NCBI GenBank assembly: GCA_904063045.1
Contig: CAJFCJ010000007.1
Span: 3,107,404 to 3,171,403, forward strand
Origin: Dimorphilus gyrociliatus
Lineage: Eukaryota > Annelida > Polychaeta > Dinophilidae
Reading direction: 5' to 3'
Length of the DNA: 64,000 bases
Made by a program: the position numbers and the translations under genes. Position 1 is the first letter of the stretch. The number at the start of each line of letters is the position of its first letter. The notes under the pieces were generated by a model. The model was not told where the DNA came from and did not search any database. It saw only the letters and a list, made by a program, of their open reading frames with translations. Shown in pieces: positions 25,370 through 36,377 of the stretch.

Positions 25370-28300
25370 ATGGCTTCTAAAGATATCGATAAGCTGACCC
25401 AAAAACTAGCGGGTACAACTGTTGAAGGATCAGAGATTACTGTTTCCTTTTATAAACGTCAAATGAAGCTTGATACCGAAGACAGCGGTTCGTATCCATA
25501 CATTATACAACTATTTTAAGGCAGTTCATTAATTTCGAATTTTACTAGCTGAAGAGATTTTGAATGAATTGAATAAAAATCCGGATGTAACTGTCTTAAA
25601 CTTGGAAGGTAATACTATGGGGATTCCTGCAGCGAAAGTAATAGGAAAGCAACTTGAAAAACATCCAAAACTAGAGGTTAGTCACAACTTTTAAGCGGTG
25701 ATCGGCATGTTAAATCAATCGAAAGAAAAAGTTTGACCTTGTAAAACATGCTTTAATTATTATGAATGAATGAATGAATGTACCAAAAAAGTTATATATC
25801 TATATATATATACATACTTTATCAAAACTTTAATATACAGAGACTACTTGCTGCTGACATGTTCACCGGAAGACTAAAATCTGAAATTCCAGAATGTCTT
25901 GTAAGATTATGTTAAAGATTGCATCGTTCTCTATCTTATAGGTATTTTTTTTCACTAGATTGCCCTAGCAGATGGCATGACTAAGGCAGGTGTTAAATTG
26001 ACTGAACTTGACTTGAGTGACAACGCATTTGGACCCAACGGAATGAAAGGATTAGTTAAATTTCTTTCCAGCGAATCATGCTATTCTTTGAAAGTCTTAA
26101 AATTACATAACAATGGACTTGGACCCACTGGTGGCAAAGTATGTATTTATTAGGCACAATTACTTTTAAATTTTTCTATAATTTACTTCTTGAAATGTCA
26201 TTAGATGTTGGCTTCTGCATTAAATAACTGCTATCAAGCTAGTAAAGCCACCGGAAAGCCGTTGAGCATAACTACTTTTATATCCGGTAGAGGACGACTT
26301 GAAAATGAAGGTATTATTGATCGTAACTGTGAATGACGGTTCATTTCGATTTTTCTATCCAGGGTCGAAGGCATTATCGAAAGTATTTACTGAAATGAAA
26401 AGCTTAGAGCATGTAGAGATGCCCCAAAATGGAATCAACTTTGAGGGAATATCGGCTCTAGCCGAAGCTTTTAGTCACAATACCAATTTAAGATATCTAA
26501 ACTTAAATGACAATACTTTTACAGAAGTCGGAGCACAAGCGATGGCTAAAGTAAACAGATTATTTTAACGTGTTTAAAAATATATTATTAACACCAAAAA
26601 TTTATTTTTATAGTATGCATTACCAAAATTAAAAAATTTAGAGGTACTAAATTTTGGTGACTGCTTAATCAGAAGTGGTGGAGGTAAAGCTATAGCATCT
26701 GCTCTTAGGGAGGGAAAATTTGAAAAACTAAAAGTAAGACAAAAATATATTTATGTAAAAAATCTTAAAATCTACAATAATGATTTATCATTTTACTAAA
26801 ATAGACCGTTCACCTATCTTACGATGAACTGGATTTGGCAGCTGGAATTGCAGTTATTTCTGCTATACTAAATAAAGATCTTGATCATCTGGATTTGGAC
26901 GGTATTTACTCAATTTTTCTTTTGTTAATAATTGTAACAATACAATACATTAAAGTATTAAGTGCTACATTGAATACTAAAAGGTTTAAGAATAACTAGG
27001 CGTAGTTCTGCATACAATGTTATTAAGACGAATAATGAGACAATGACCTTAACAAATATAAGAGTGAGTTAGATAAAGAAAATTTTTTACGAATAGTAAA
27101 GACCTAGTTTGGTATTTATTAAGAAGGAAAAGATTATAATATAGTTATAGTTCTTGATGGACTACATGGACCTTAAGTTAAACTACTCATATTTTCTTGA
27201 AAGGTCTTTAACGAATAATTGAATTTACACGCAGCACTTACTTTTTTTGATTTCTATTCAATTATTACTGAAAAGTTATTTTCTTTTTTACACTCTATTG
27301 TTTTTGATCGAAATAGCTGTAGATCTGAATTTATAAAATCTATTCTATTTATATAAATTTATTATTTCTTTCAGGCAACATGTTTGGCGAAAAAGGTTGT
27401 GATAAATTACAAGAAATTATGACTAAAGCTAATAAGGGTGATGTACTTGTGCCGTTCGATAATGATGAAGATCGAAGTGATGGAGAGGTTGGCAAATTGA
27501 TATCAGTAGCAATCAATAGACCTCTAGTAATTTTCTAAACTTGCAGGACGATTGCGAAAGTGAAAAAGTAAACGATCCAAATCTTCAAGTAACTGGAACG
27601 GGATTGACTCCTAGATCAAGCTATGAAGTGAGTACAATAGAATTAATACCAATTCGGAAATTTGTGTCGATTTATCGAGAGAAATTAAACGCTATAATCA
27701 ATTACCATAATTCTATTAACATAACATATTAAAACGTCATATCGTAGTCACCAATGTCAATTTTTTTCTTTTTAAGAATTCAATATTACTTTCTATTATA
27801 ATGACTACAAAAAATCAATTATACAATTATTTATATTATATTTTATCATCACCTTTTCATCCGAAAATCTGTGAAAGCAAAAAACAACAAGCAAAGCAAA
27901 AATATATATGTAATAAGCTCTTCTAGGATAATTCCTTGCTATTGTTTTTTTTTAAACAGAGTTGAATAAGGAATCGATGGACTATTTTAAAAAAAAACCT
28001 TCGTATAATATTTTCTGTATAAAAAGCAAACAAACAAACAAAAAAAAACCAATTGATTTGAATGTCTTTTAAAAAACTTGCTTTCACACAGAGTTTAGTT
28101 TTTTTTTCCAAAATCTCACATATGTTAATTTTTTTTTATTCTCTTTTATTTATTTTTAATCTTAAATAATTTCTTCAATAGAAACTTTTCTTCTTCGTTT
28201 GTCTATTTTTGTTCTATTTGTTAAAATAGATGGAAAATCGTTTTCCAAGTCAACTTTTGACAAATTACATATATACTATATTATCTATAAATATTATAAC

Positions 28301-29166
28301 AATGAATTGGATATTATAATATAATTATTTACAATCCTATATATGTACAGTATATATGTAACTTTATAATTATTAGAAATCTATATTTATCATCTACAGA
28401 TATTAATGTTTTGAAATATTAATTTAGGTTAAGGATATTTTATTATTTCCATCTCCAACCAAACTGAAAAATGCTAAGGCACCCGAAGTTTTCGTTAAAG
28501 AGCTAGGAGTAAGTTTTTATTTACCCTTTTTATGCTTTTTTCATACTATTGATTACATTAACAGGAAAAGAAGAATGATATCAATTATGCTATCAAACAT
28601 TTGGTAAATGTTTGCAGCATTGTTGATTCGACGGATGAGAGTGTTACTAAGAATGCGAACATTTGCGCTGGTTTGTTAATTTTTTTTATTACTATTTTGT
28701 TTTTAATTAATTAACTTTTTTTAATTTTTATTAAGATGAGATATTTAAGAGTTTATTCGGCGATGCATCATCAAACGAAAAAAACATTGAAATTACGTCA
28801 AGTATACTTATTCACTTAGGTCTATTGAAGGTACAAGCCTGAATGCATTCATTAAATTCTTAAAAAAACAATGTAAGGACTGTTTTTTTGTTTATATTTT
28901 CAAGGGAGAAGAAAAGATTCAATTACCGAGAGAAATATCAGGGTTTCTGATTGTTTTAGAGCATGTTATTAAACAAAAATACTTTCCGAGGAGTTGTTTA
29001 CAAATTTTACAAGTTTTCTTAACAAGGTAAGATTTCAATATATTTAGAAATAGCTTACTTTAATTTATTATCATATATTTCTATTTTACTTTACAGACCG
29101 AACAAAAAACTTGATTCTACTGGTAACGCTCGGCACAAACTTCTACAAACCCTATACAATCTCTAG
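25370..29166 (+). CDS. RANGAP1: Ran GTPase-activating protein 1
   Basis: RanGAP1 triggers GTP hydrolysis by Ran at the cytoplasmic face of the nuclear pore, which sets the direction of nuclear transport. Fifteen exons close in phase and give 554 residues (human 587): 25370-25487, 25549-25676, 25841-25900, 25959-26138, 26205-26310, 26363-26550, 26614-26733, 26805-26901, 27375-27487, 27547-27627, 28428-28508, 28565-28670, 28736-28830, 28905-29026 and 29097-29166. The LRR domain carries repeats such as LNLEGNTMGIPAAKVIG, ELDLSDNAFGPNGMKGL and RYLNLNDNTFTEVGAQAM. An acidic linker (DNDEDRSDGE) follows. The C-terminal RanGAP1 domain contains the SUMO consensus LKGE in HLGLLKGEEK, at the place of the LKSE acceptor in vertebrates, and ends ARHKLLQTLYNL. 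The longest intron (800 bp, 27628-28427) is A+T-rich. Confidence 0.95.
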
Positions 29167-30432
29167 GCAGCAAAAAGTTTTCCATTATTTTTTTTAAACC
29201 TCTTTTTTTGGACTATAGTACACTTTGTAAATGTTAAGATGAAAGAAAAGAAACTACCTTGTTGCATTTTTTTTAGGCTGATTTAAATCTATGCTTTATG
29301 TACATTTCAATAAATTATATATGGTATTGTGTATAAAGAAAGAAAGAAAGAAAGGGTAATAACAAAATAAAACTGCTTGTCAGTATGATGAAAAAGAAAC
29401 TATCATTTTAAATATAAGCATGTATTTTAACTTTTTTTGAGCATTGTATACCTTAAAAAAAAGCTTTACCAGTAATTAAAGTTGCCTAAAAATAACGTTT
29501 TCCTCAAATTGGGCTAAACCGGTAGACAATTAGGTATATTTTCTTAATAATCATCCAACACTTAGGTCACCGACCGAAGGTATACTTTTTAATTATGGTT
29601 TTCTTTATACTTTCTACCTTTCAATTAAATATAATTGACAAAGAATTAAAAAATAAATACGCAATAATTAGCTTTCGTTTTCAAAATATAGATTAATTTA
29701 TCATCTACAGCAGCAATTTTAATGAGCTTAGTCGGGAACCTCATTATCGAATGTTCCAACATGGAAATATGCTAGTTTTTTTTTATAACTCGAGTCTATA
29801 TCAATACAAAATTTATATATATAGATTCTACCTTTAATATATTGTATATATTATTGTAATTAACTTTAATTAAATATATTTGGGTTACGTAAAGCGGAAA
29901 ATTTTAGATGTAATTATAAAAGAACGGTATAAATTGATAGAAATACAGTACACTATATAGAATATACTGTATATATTTAAAGGAAATCAGACTTTTGGGG
30001 AGGTTATTTTTGTTTTCTCTCTTATATTTCTTACTCTAAATATTAATATATTGTTGAATTTTCCCATAGTTAGGAAGCAATTAAGGGATTTAATGTATAA
30101 ATATTATATTTATTTACAAATGAAAGGAATTTGTAATTGGTTATTAAATGTAATTAATACATACTATTTTACGCAATAAAGAATCAGTAATCAGTTATAT
30201 TAATAACATTAATCTATTCAGGAAATAGGTAGTAATATCTAAGAAAAGAAAAATAAATATTACACTTACACAAGAAAAAGGTTATTACGTAATTGGATTT
30301 ATAGAATTGCTATGTTCTATGATAAATTCAATTTTTATAAATTTTTCGCCTGGTAGTTTCTTAGTAGGTTAAGGCTAAATATAGAATTATCTTTTGATGA
30401 TTTCTGCTTCATTTAAGAAACGTCTCTTTCAG
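29167..30432. other. Intergenic A+T-rich region upstream of the AIP-like gene
   Basis: This holds the RANGAP1 3' UTR and then 1 kb of A+T-rich sequence. A TATACTGTATA palindrome lies at 29963-29973 and an AAAG tetranucleotide run at about 29336-29355. No exon resembling the expected FKBP-type domain of AIP was found on the plus strand. Confidence 0.45.
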
Positions 30433-31123
30433 ATTGAGGAAATCCTTTGCGCAAACGTCCCTCGGCGATGAGAAAATTCAAAGCATGTCCTTAGGATATG
30501 AAGATCAGGATAACCTTTTAGAGGATGCTCAAGATTTAAAATTTGGTCTGCAATCCTATAACGAAAGGGATGATTGTCGCGCTGGCAGATCGATTATTAA
30601 CAAAAGCGAAATTGATACTTGTATTCCACGCTTACAGAAAGAGGGTAATCACCTATTTAAAACTGGAGATAACGAAGGAGCTATTCTTAAATATGAAAAA
30701 GCTATTGATATACTCGAAGAGTTAACACTTAGAGAAAAACCTCGAGGTGAAGAGTGGAATAGATTAGATAATATGAAAATTCCATTTTTCCTAAGTTTAG
30801 CCCAGTGCGAATTAAATTTATTAAACTATAACAAAGCTATATCATGGTCAACCGAAGTGATCGAAAGGGATTGCAGTAAGTTCTTCTATTTCTCATCAAA
30901 CTAATCAATTACCTAAATAGATATAAATGAAATTATTTGCGTTTCAGATAATGCTAAAGCATTTTTTCGCCGTGCAAAAGCACATGTTGGGGCTTGGAAT
31001 TCAGTTCTAGCTAAATTAGACTTTAATAAGGCTTTCAGCCTTGATAATAATATATCAACAACCGTTAATAATCAATTAACGCTAATGGATAAAGCACAAA
31101 ATGGAAAAATGCCAAAAAATTGA
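30433..31123 (+). CDS. AIP-like TPR protein, C-terminal half (5' end unresolved)
   Basis: AIP is an immunophilin-like co-chaperone that links HSP90 to client proteins such as the aryl hydrocarbon receptor. Two exons, 30433-30875 and 30948-31123, encode about 205 residues that match the linker and three TPR motifs of AIP/AIPL1: RLQKEGNHLFKTGDNEGAIL, SLAQCELNLLNYNKAISW, and NAKAFFRRAKAHVGAWNS. The last block corresponds to vertebrate VKAYFKRGKAHAAVWN. The first exon begins after a strong TCTCTTTCAG acceptor and has no ATG at its start; the first in-frame Met is at 30484 (MSLGYEDQDN). The N-terminal FKBP-type domain is missing from the 1.2 kb upstream. Either the 5' exons lie elsewhere, the domain is lost, or the mRNA is trans-spliced here. 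Because of this the symbol is left empty. Confidence 0.75.
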
Positions 31124-31765
31124 AGATAAACGCTAATTTATAAGAACTATTAAGTCTTATACAAATAGATTAATTATAGTTATGGTTATTAGAATATATA
31201 CAGGTATATATAATGTAAAGTATACTGTATAGAATGAGAGTGGGAAAGAGAAGAAGTATATTTTTGTTTTGCCTATTAAAGCAATAGTATTTCTTTTCTA
31301 ATTTAGAATTGAACGTTTATGACAAAAGCTTGTATACAACTTCTAAATAATTTAAATTGGATTCTCATAATTTAATTAATTATATCTGTATGTTTTCCTA
31401 TTTAAGCATTAATTATTAAATTAGGTTACACAAATATGTGGGCGTCTAATAGATACCGTTTTCTTTATATAACTTTTATGCGTTATCAATTACAATAAAA
31501 TATAGCATTGAACAAAAAGGTTAATGTGTTATTTTTTTTTCTTCTCTTATCATTAAGACAAAAAAGTTTAGGTTCTTTTTTTCGCATATTTGTTAGTTCC
31601 TGATTGGTTAAAAGTTTGATTAAGAACGATGCTGTGTAGCTTGTTAATTGGATAGATATATTAAATTTTTGGATAAAAATTTCCGTATAAACCAGTAACA
31701 ACGCTTGAATAAAGTTATTTTTTCATTTGTGTTGTTCTAATTTAGTTTTTCTCATGTTTTAAATT
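31124..31765. other. Intergenic region between the AIP-like gene and GRP94
   Basis: No supported exon. It contains the 3' UTR of the upstream gene with a TATACTGTATA palindrome at 31221-31231, then the presumed GRP94 promoter. The minus-strand frame at 31486-31701 has no support. Confidence 0.45.
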
Positions 31766-34563
31766 ATGAATAGAAACTTAGTTTTTTGTGGTCTATTAAT
31801 AATACTTGCTTTCTCTGGTGATTATATTTTAAATTATTCACTGATTGTAATATCCTAAACAGTTGTTTTTTTGATCTAATTAATTGATATAATTATTCCC
31901 TTGATGAATACTCAGGAGAAACTTTAGAATAAAACGAATATAAAATATTAATTATTTTGTACGTAGGTGCCGTTTTGGCAAATGAAGAATCCGAAGACAA
32001 TCCTGAAATTGACGCTGATATTGGACGAAGTAGAGATGGTTCGAGAACTGACGACGAAGTTATTCAAAGGTTCGTGAAATCCTTCCATATGGCTCCATCT
32101 GCCGATGCTATCACCTGAGATTAGGTGATTGTTTGATCTAGATAACATTTATATATATACTGTTATATACATATTTTAAAATATGTTCTATATATATCTA
32201 TATATACATGCGATAACAGGGAAGAAGAGGCGATAAAATTAGATGGTTTAAATGTTGCTCAGTTGAAACATATGAGAGAAAAAGCAGAGAAACATACATT
32301 TCAGGCGGAAGTCGACAGAATGATGAGGCTCATCATTAACTCCCTTTACAAAAACAAGGAAATTTTTTTGAGAGAACTAATTTCTAACGCTTCCGACGCT
32401 TTAGATAAAATGCGCTTCCTTTCATTGACCGACAACACCGTAATGGACAGTCTTGATGAACTGTCAATTAGGATTAGGGCTGATAAAGAGAATAATATGC
32501 TTCATATTACAGATACCGGTATTGGTATGACAAAAAGCGACTTAGTTAATAATTTAGGGACAATTGCAAAGTCGGGAACGTCAGAATTTTTAACAAAAAT
32601 GGGAGAGGCCGCTAACCAACAACAAATGTCCGATATGATCGGACAATTTGGTGTTGGATTCTATTCTGCTTTCTTAGTAGCTGATAAGGTTATCGTAACT
32701 TCCAAACACAACGACGATGACCAATACATTTGGGAGTCGGATGCCCATAGCTTTTCGATTATCAGAGATCCAAGAGGTAATACTCTGAAACGTGGAACGA
32801 CCATTTCCTTACATATGAAAGAAGAAGCTCAAGATTTCCTAGAAAATAGCACAATTAAAGATTTAGTTATCAAATACTCGCAATTTATTAATTTTGAGAT
32901 ATACCTATGGGAATCTAAAATGGAAAAAGTCGAAGAAACTGTAGATACAACTGCTGAAGAAGGGCAAAGCGTTGATGAAGATGGTATTGTTGAGGAAGTT
33001 GAAGAGGGAGAAAAGACTAGATTTGTAGAGAAAGCTGTTTGGGATTGGAAGTTATTAAATAACAATAAACCGATCTGGTCTCGCAAACCCTCAGAGATCG
33101 AAGATACAGAATACGCCGACTTTTATAGATCTTTTTCGAAAGACTACACTGATCCGTTAGCACATAGTCATTTTACTGCTGAGGGAGAGGTCACCTTTAA
33201 ATCAATTTTATTCATTCCAAAGAACTCTCCACGTAATATGTTCGAAGGTTATGGGAAGAAAATGGACCAAATTAAAATGTATGTTAGGAGAGTTTTCATT
33301 ACAGATAATTTTGAGAATATGATGCCAAAATATTTGGCCTTTGTAAAGGGTGTTGTAGACAGTGACGATTTACCATTAAACGTCTCAAGAGAGACGCTAC
33401 AGCAGCATAAATTGTTGAAAGTAATTAAAAAGAAATTAATTAGAAAAACAATTGACATGATAAAAAAGATGACAGAAGACGACTTTGACGCATTTTGGAA
33501 AGAATATAGCACTAATATAAAATTAGGCGTTATTGAAGACAGCTCAAATAGAACTAGGTTATCGAAATTGTTAAGATTTCAGTCCTCAAATTCTAAGACG
33601 ATCAAAACTTCTATTACCGAATATATTGAAAGAATGAAAGAAAATCAGGAATCGATTTTTTACATAGGCGGTTCTTCTAGAGACGAAGTCGAAAAATCTC
33701 CGTTTGTAGAGAGATTATTAAAGAAGGGTTACGAAGTCCTGTTTCTTACTGAACCAGTTGATGAATATTGTATTCAAAATTTACCAGAATATGAAGGTAA
33801 AAAATTTCAAAACGTTGCCAAAGAAGGCTTGAAATTTGACGAATCCGACAAATCTAAGGAAATGCTGGCTGCTACAGCAAAAGAATACCAGTCGTTAACT
33901 GACTGGCTAAAGGAGGATGCTCTTAAGGACAAAATCGAAAAGGCGACCGTTTCTGAGAGGCTTTCTAGTTCACCTTGCGCTTTAGTCGCTTCGTCTTACG
34001 GTTGGTCTGGCAATATGGAGAGATTGATGAAAGCTCAAACTTATCAGAAATCAAATGATCCTTCCACGCAAATCTATGGCAATCAACGAAAAACCTTTGA
34101 AATTAACCCTCATCACCCCATAATTAAAGAATTGAAAAGAAGAGTCGAAGAAGATAAAGAGGATCAAACAACAAAGGAACTTGCAATAGTATTATACGAA
34201 ACGGCTATACTGAGATCTGGCTTCTCCCTTAGTGACACTTTTGACTTTGCTCAAAGAATTGAAAATGTACTCAAACTATCCATGGACCTGCCAATAGATG
34301 GGAAAGCGGAGTATTACCCGGAAGGGAATATGAAGGAAGAAGAAGAAGAAGAAGAAGAAGGAGAGGAAGTAGAAAGCGAAGATAAGGAAACCATAGAGGA
34401 TGAAAATGATAATGAAAAGGTAAATAAAAGAAAGACATAAAAGAGAAGTAATAAAATATTCATTAGCCTATCGTAATGGATATTTATTCTTTGGTTTTAT
34501 TACTTATAAAAAGAAAATCCTTTTTTTTCTCTCTCTCTACAGCGCACCAGAATAGAATTATAA
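31766..34563 (+). CDS. HSP90B1: Endoplasmin / GRP94 (ER-resident HSP90)
   Basis: GRP94 is the ATP-driven HSP90 chaperone of the ER lumen. Four exons are read: 31766-31817, 31967-32069, 32220-34419 and 34543-34563, giving 791 residues (human 803). A signal peptide [18 protein letters not shown] is cut out as exon 1. The GHKL ATPase has [25 protein letters not shown] and [16 protein letters not shown]. The acidic charged linker, [16 protein letters not shown] and an acidic C-terminus follow. Reading on past 34419 would end the protein in NKRKT without a retrieval signal. A consensus donor (AAG|GTAAAT) and a very strong pyrimidine-rich acceptor join a six-codon last exon ending RTRIEL, a KDEL-like tetrapeptide (RIEL). 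I therefore prefer the spliced form. Confidence 0.95.
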
Positions 34564-35238
34564 ATATAGCAAAGGAAACACTAGCAAGGAGTATCTATAT
34601 TTACAAATCGAACCTTTTAGTTTCAACCGTTTCTATGGGACTTTTTTGTTACATACTTCATCGAACGTTCAATCAAAGACTCAGTTATTTATAATAATAA
34701 TATAAATATTTGCTATCGATATGTGTGCTGTAGGCATGCAGGAAATAATCCTATTAATTAATAAAAGAGTTCTTGTACTTCAAACACGCCAGCTGTTTGT
34801 TAATTTTTAAGCTTGACGGTAACAAAAAATTATAAAACTAACTAGTTTGTTAACTTTTTTTTTCTGCTATTTTTTTTTTTGTTTATATTAGTGGAAATAC
34901 AGGAAAAGTAAAATTCTTTTCCAAACTTTCAACACTTAAAATAACAAATAGTAATATCAAATTGCAATCAAACTTTGGTGCACATAAACTATGTTAGTCG
35001 AGTGCATTAGATAAGACCTTTTAGCTATAAAAGCATCTATTTTAAGAGTTAGCAAGCCTGTTCGGACAACCCTTATATAAACTATACATGTATTTATTGC
35101 TTGTTGAAGTATTGATAAAAGTCAAATGATGGACACTGTAAAAAAGATATTCGACCTTAATTAGAAACATTTTCGTTTAGAGTACACAAGCGTGATCGTT
35201 GCTCACGTTCGCTAGGTTCTTTTAAGTCGAATCGAACC
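34564..35238. other. Intergenic region
   Basis: GRP94 3' UTR and MRPS35 promoter. A plus-strand frame continuing to 34694 in a different phase from the GRP94 last exon is not supported. No other feature is seen. Confidence 0.45.
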
Positions 35239-36225
35239 ATGTCAAGATTATTACAAAAAATCATAAAAGTTACAAATGTAACTCCTACAAAGTCCATTCG
35301 TACATGCAGTACAAATTTAAGTCACCAGAAATCATTGAATGCCGAAGAAGAATTTCGCGTATTAGAAATTCCTGGCTGGACAAAAGTTGAAGAATCGACT
35401 AAAAGGTATGTTAGAAGGAAGAGGATAGCTCCACCACCGAGAGCTGACAGCTTGCCAATGGACTCGGATTGGACAGATGTCTGGCCTACTGCAAGCTCTT
35501 TTAAATGGTCTGTTGTACCCTTCCCCATTAGGCAAGGGTATATTAGGAAAATGTGCGAAAACGAAGGTATAGTCCCAGGAAAGTACGGTAATGCCGAATT
35601 GATGAAGATTCCTAATTTTCTTCACTTAACACCTGCTCATATTCGAAAACATTGCGCTGCATTGAAAGCCTTTTGTACACCTTGGCCTAATGAATTGGAT
35701 ACTGATGAGAAGTGTCAAGTAAATTTTCCTATTAAAATAACAACTCGAGATTACTGTAAAGATGGACATTCCATTCGCGATGAACGATCCCGTCTGGTAA
35801 CGATGACAGTTGCTCTTAGCGATTTGGATTTAGATGAGCATGCCAAAGATAAGATAAAACGTTTGGTTGGAAACAGATACAATGAAGTAACAGATGTAAT
35901 TACGATAGAAACTGATCAGTGCCCTACAAAGAAGCAAAATTTTGATTATGCTTTTTACTTGTTAAGCGCTTGCTATAGTGAAGCATGGAAGACTGAGCAA
36001 TGGGAAAGCGATATTACTGAAGAGGACCAAGCCGGGTTCCGGTGGAGCTCTTCTGAATCTAAGTTAGCGGTTGATAAAGCATTGTCGGGAATGAAAAACT
36101 CTGACAATCAAGAAAATATCGTAAAAAATTATGCCGACGCTGTTAGTGACATTTTTAATATCGGTGAAAGTGAAGAAAATTACGATCGAATGGAAGACGC
36201 TGCCACAAAATTGTTATTTCGATGA
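35239..36225 (+). CDS. MRPS35: Mitochondrial small ribosomal subunit protein mS35
   Basis: mS35 is a structural protein of the mitochondrial 28S subunit. The gene has a single exon for 328 residues (human 323). A basic, Ser/Thr-rich presequence ([20 protein letters not shown]) is followed by the conserved core. [13 protein letters not shown] and [20 protein letters not shown] match the vertebrate block [20 protein letters not shown]. Next come [37 protein letters not shown] and [19 protein letters not shown]. The C-terminal tail is acidic and variable. A TATACAGTATA palindrome lies just 3' at 36272-36282. There is no other reasonable family. Confidence 0.95.
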   Translation: [328 protein letters not shown]

Positions 36226-36377
36226 TTTAAAGGAAACTTAATATACAGATATATAGATACAAACATACATATATACAGTATAATATAAATAAATTTATGT
36301 ATTTTTCATATTTCTAATGAGATCAATATTGTCAATTGGTGAGAAATGTCTCTTTTTTAAAGCTTTCAATTATATTT

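Noticed and set aside
34476-34694. Plus-strand frame with a hydrophobic segment after GRP94
   Set aside because: The strong acceptor at 34542 fits the GRP94 donor only in the phase that gives RTRIEL and stop; the other phase has no donor to match it.
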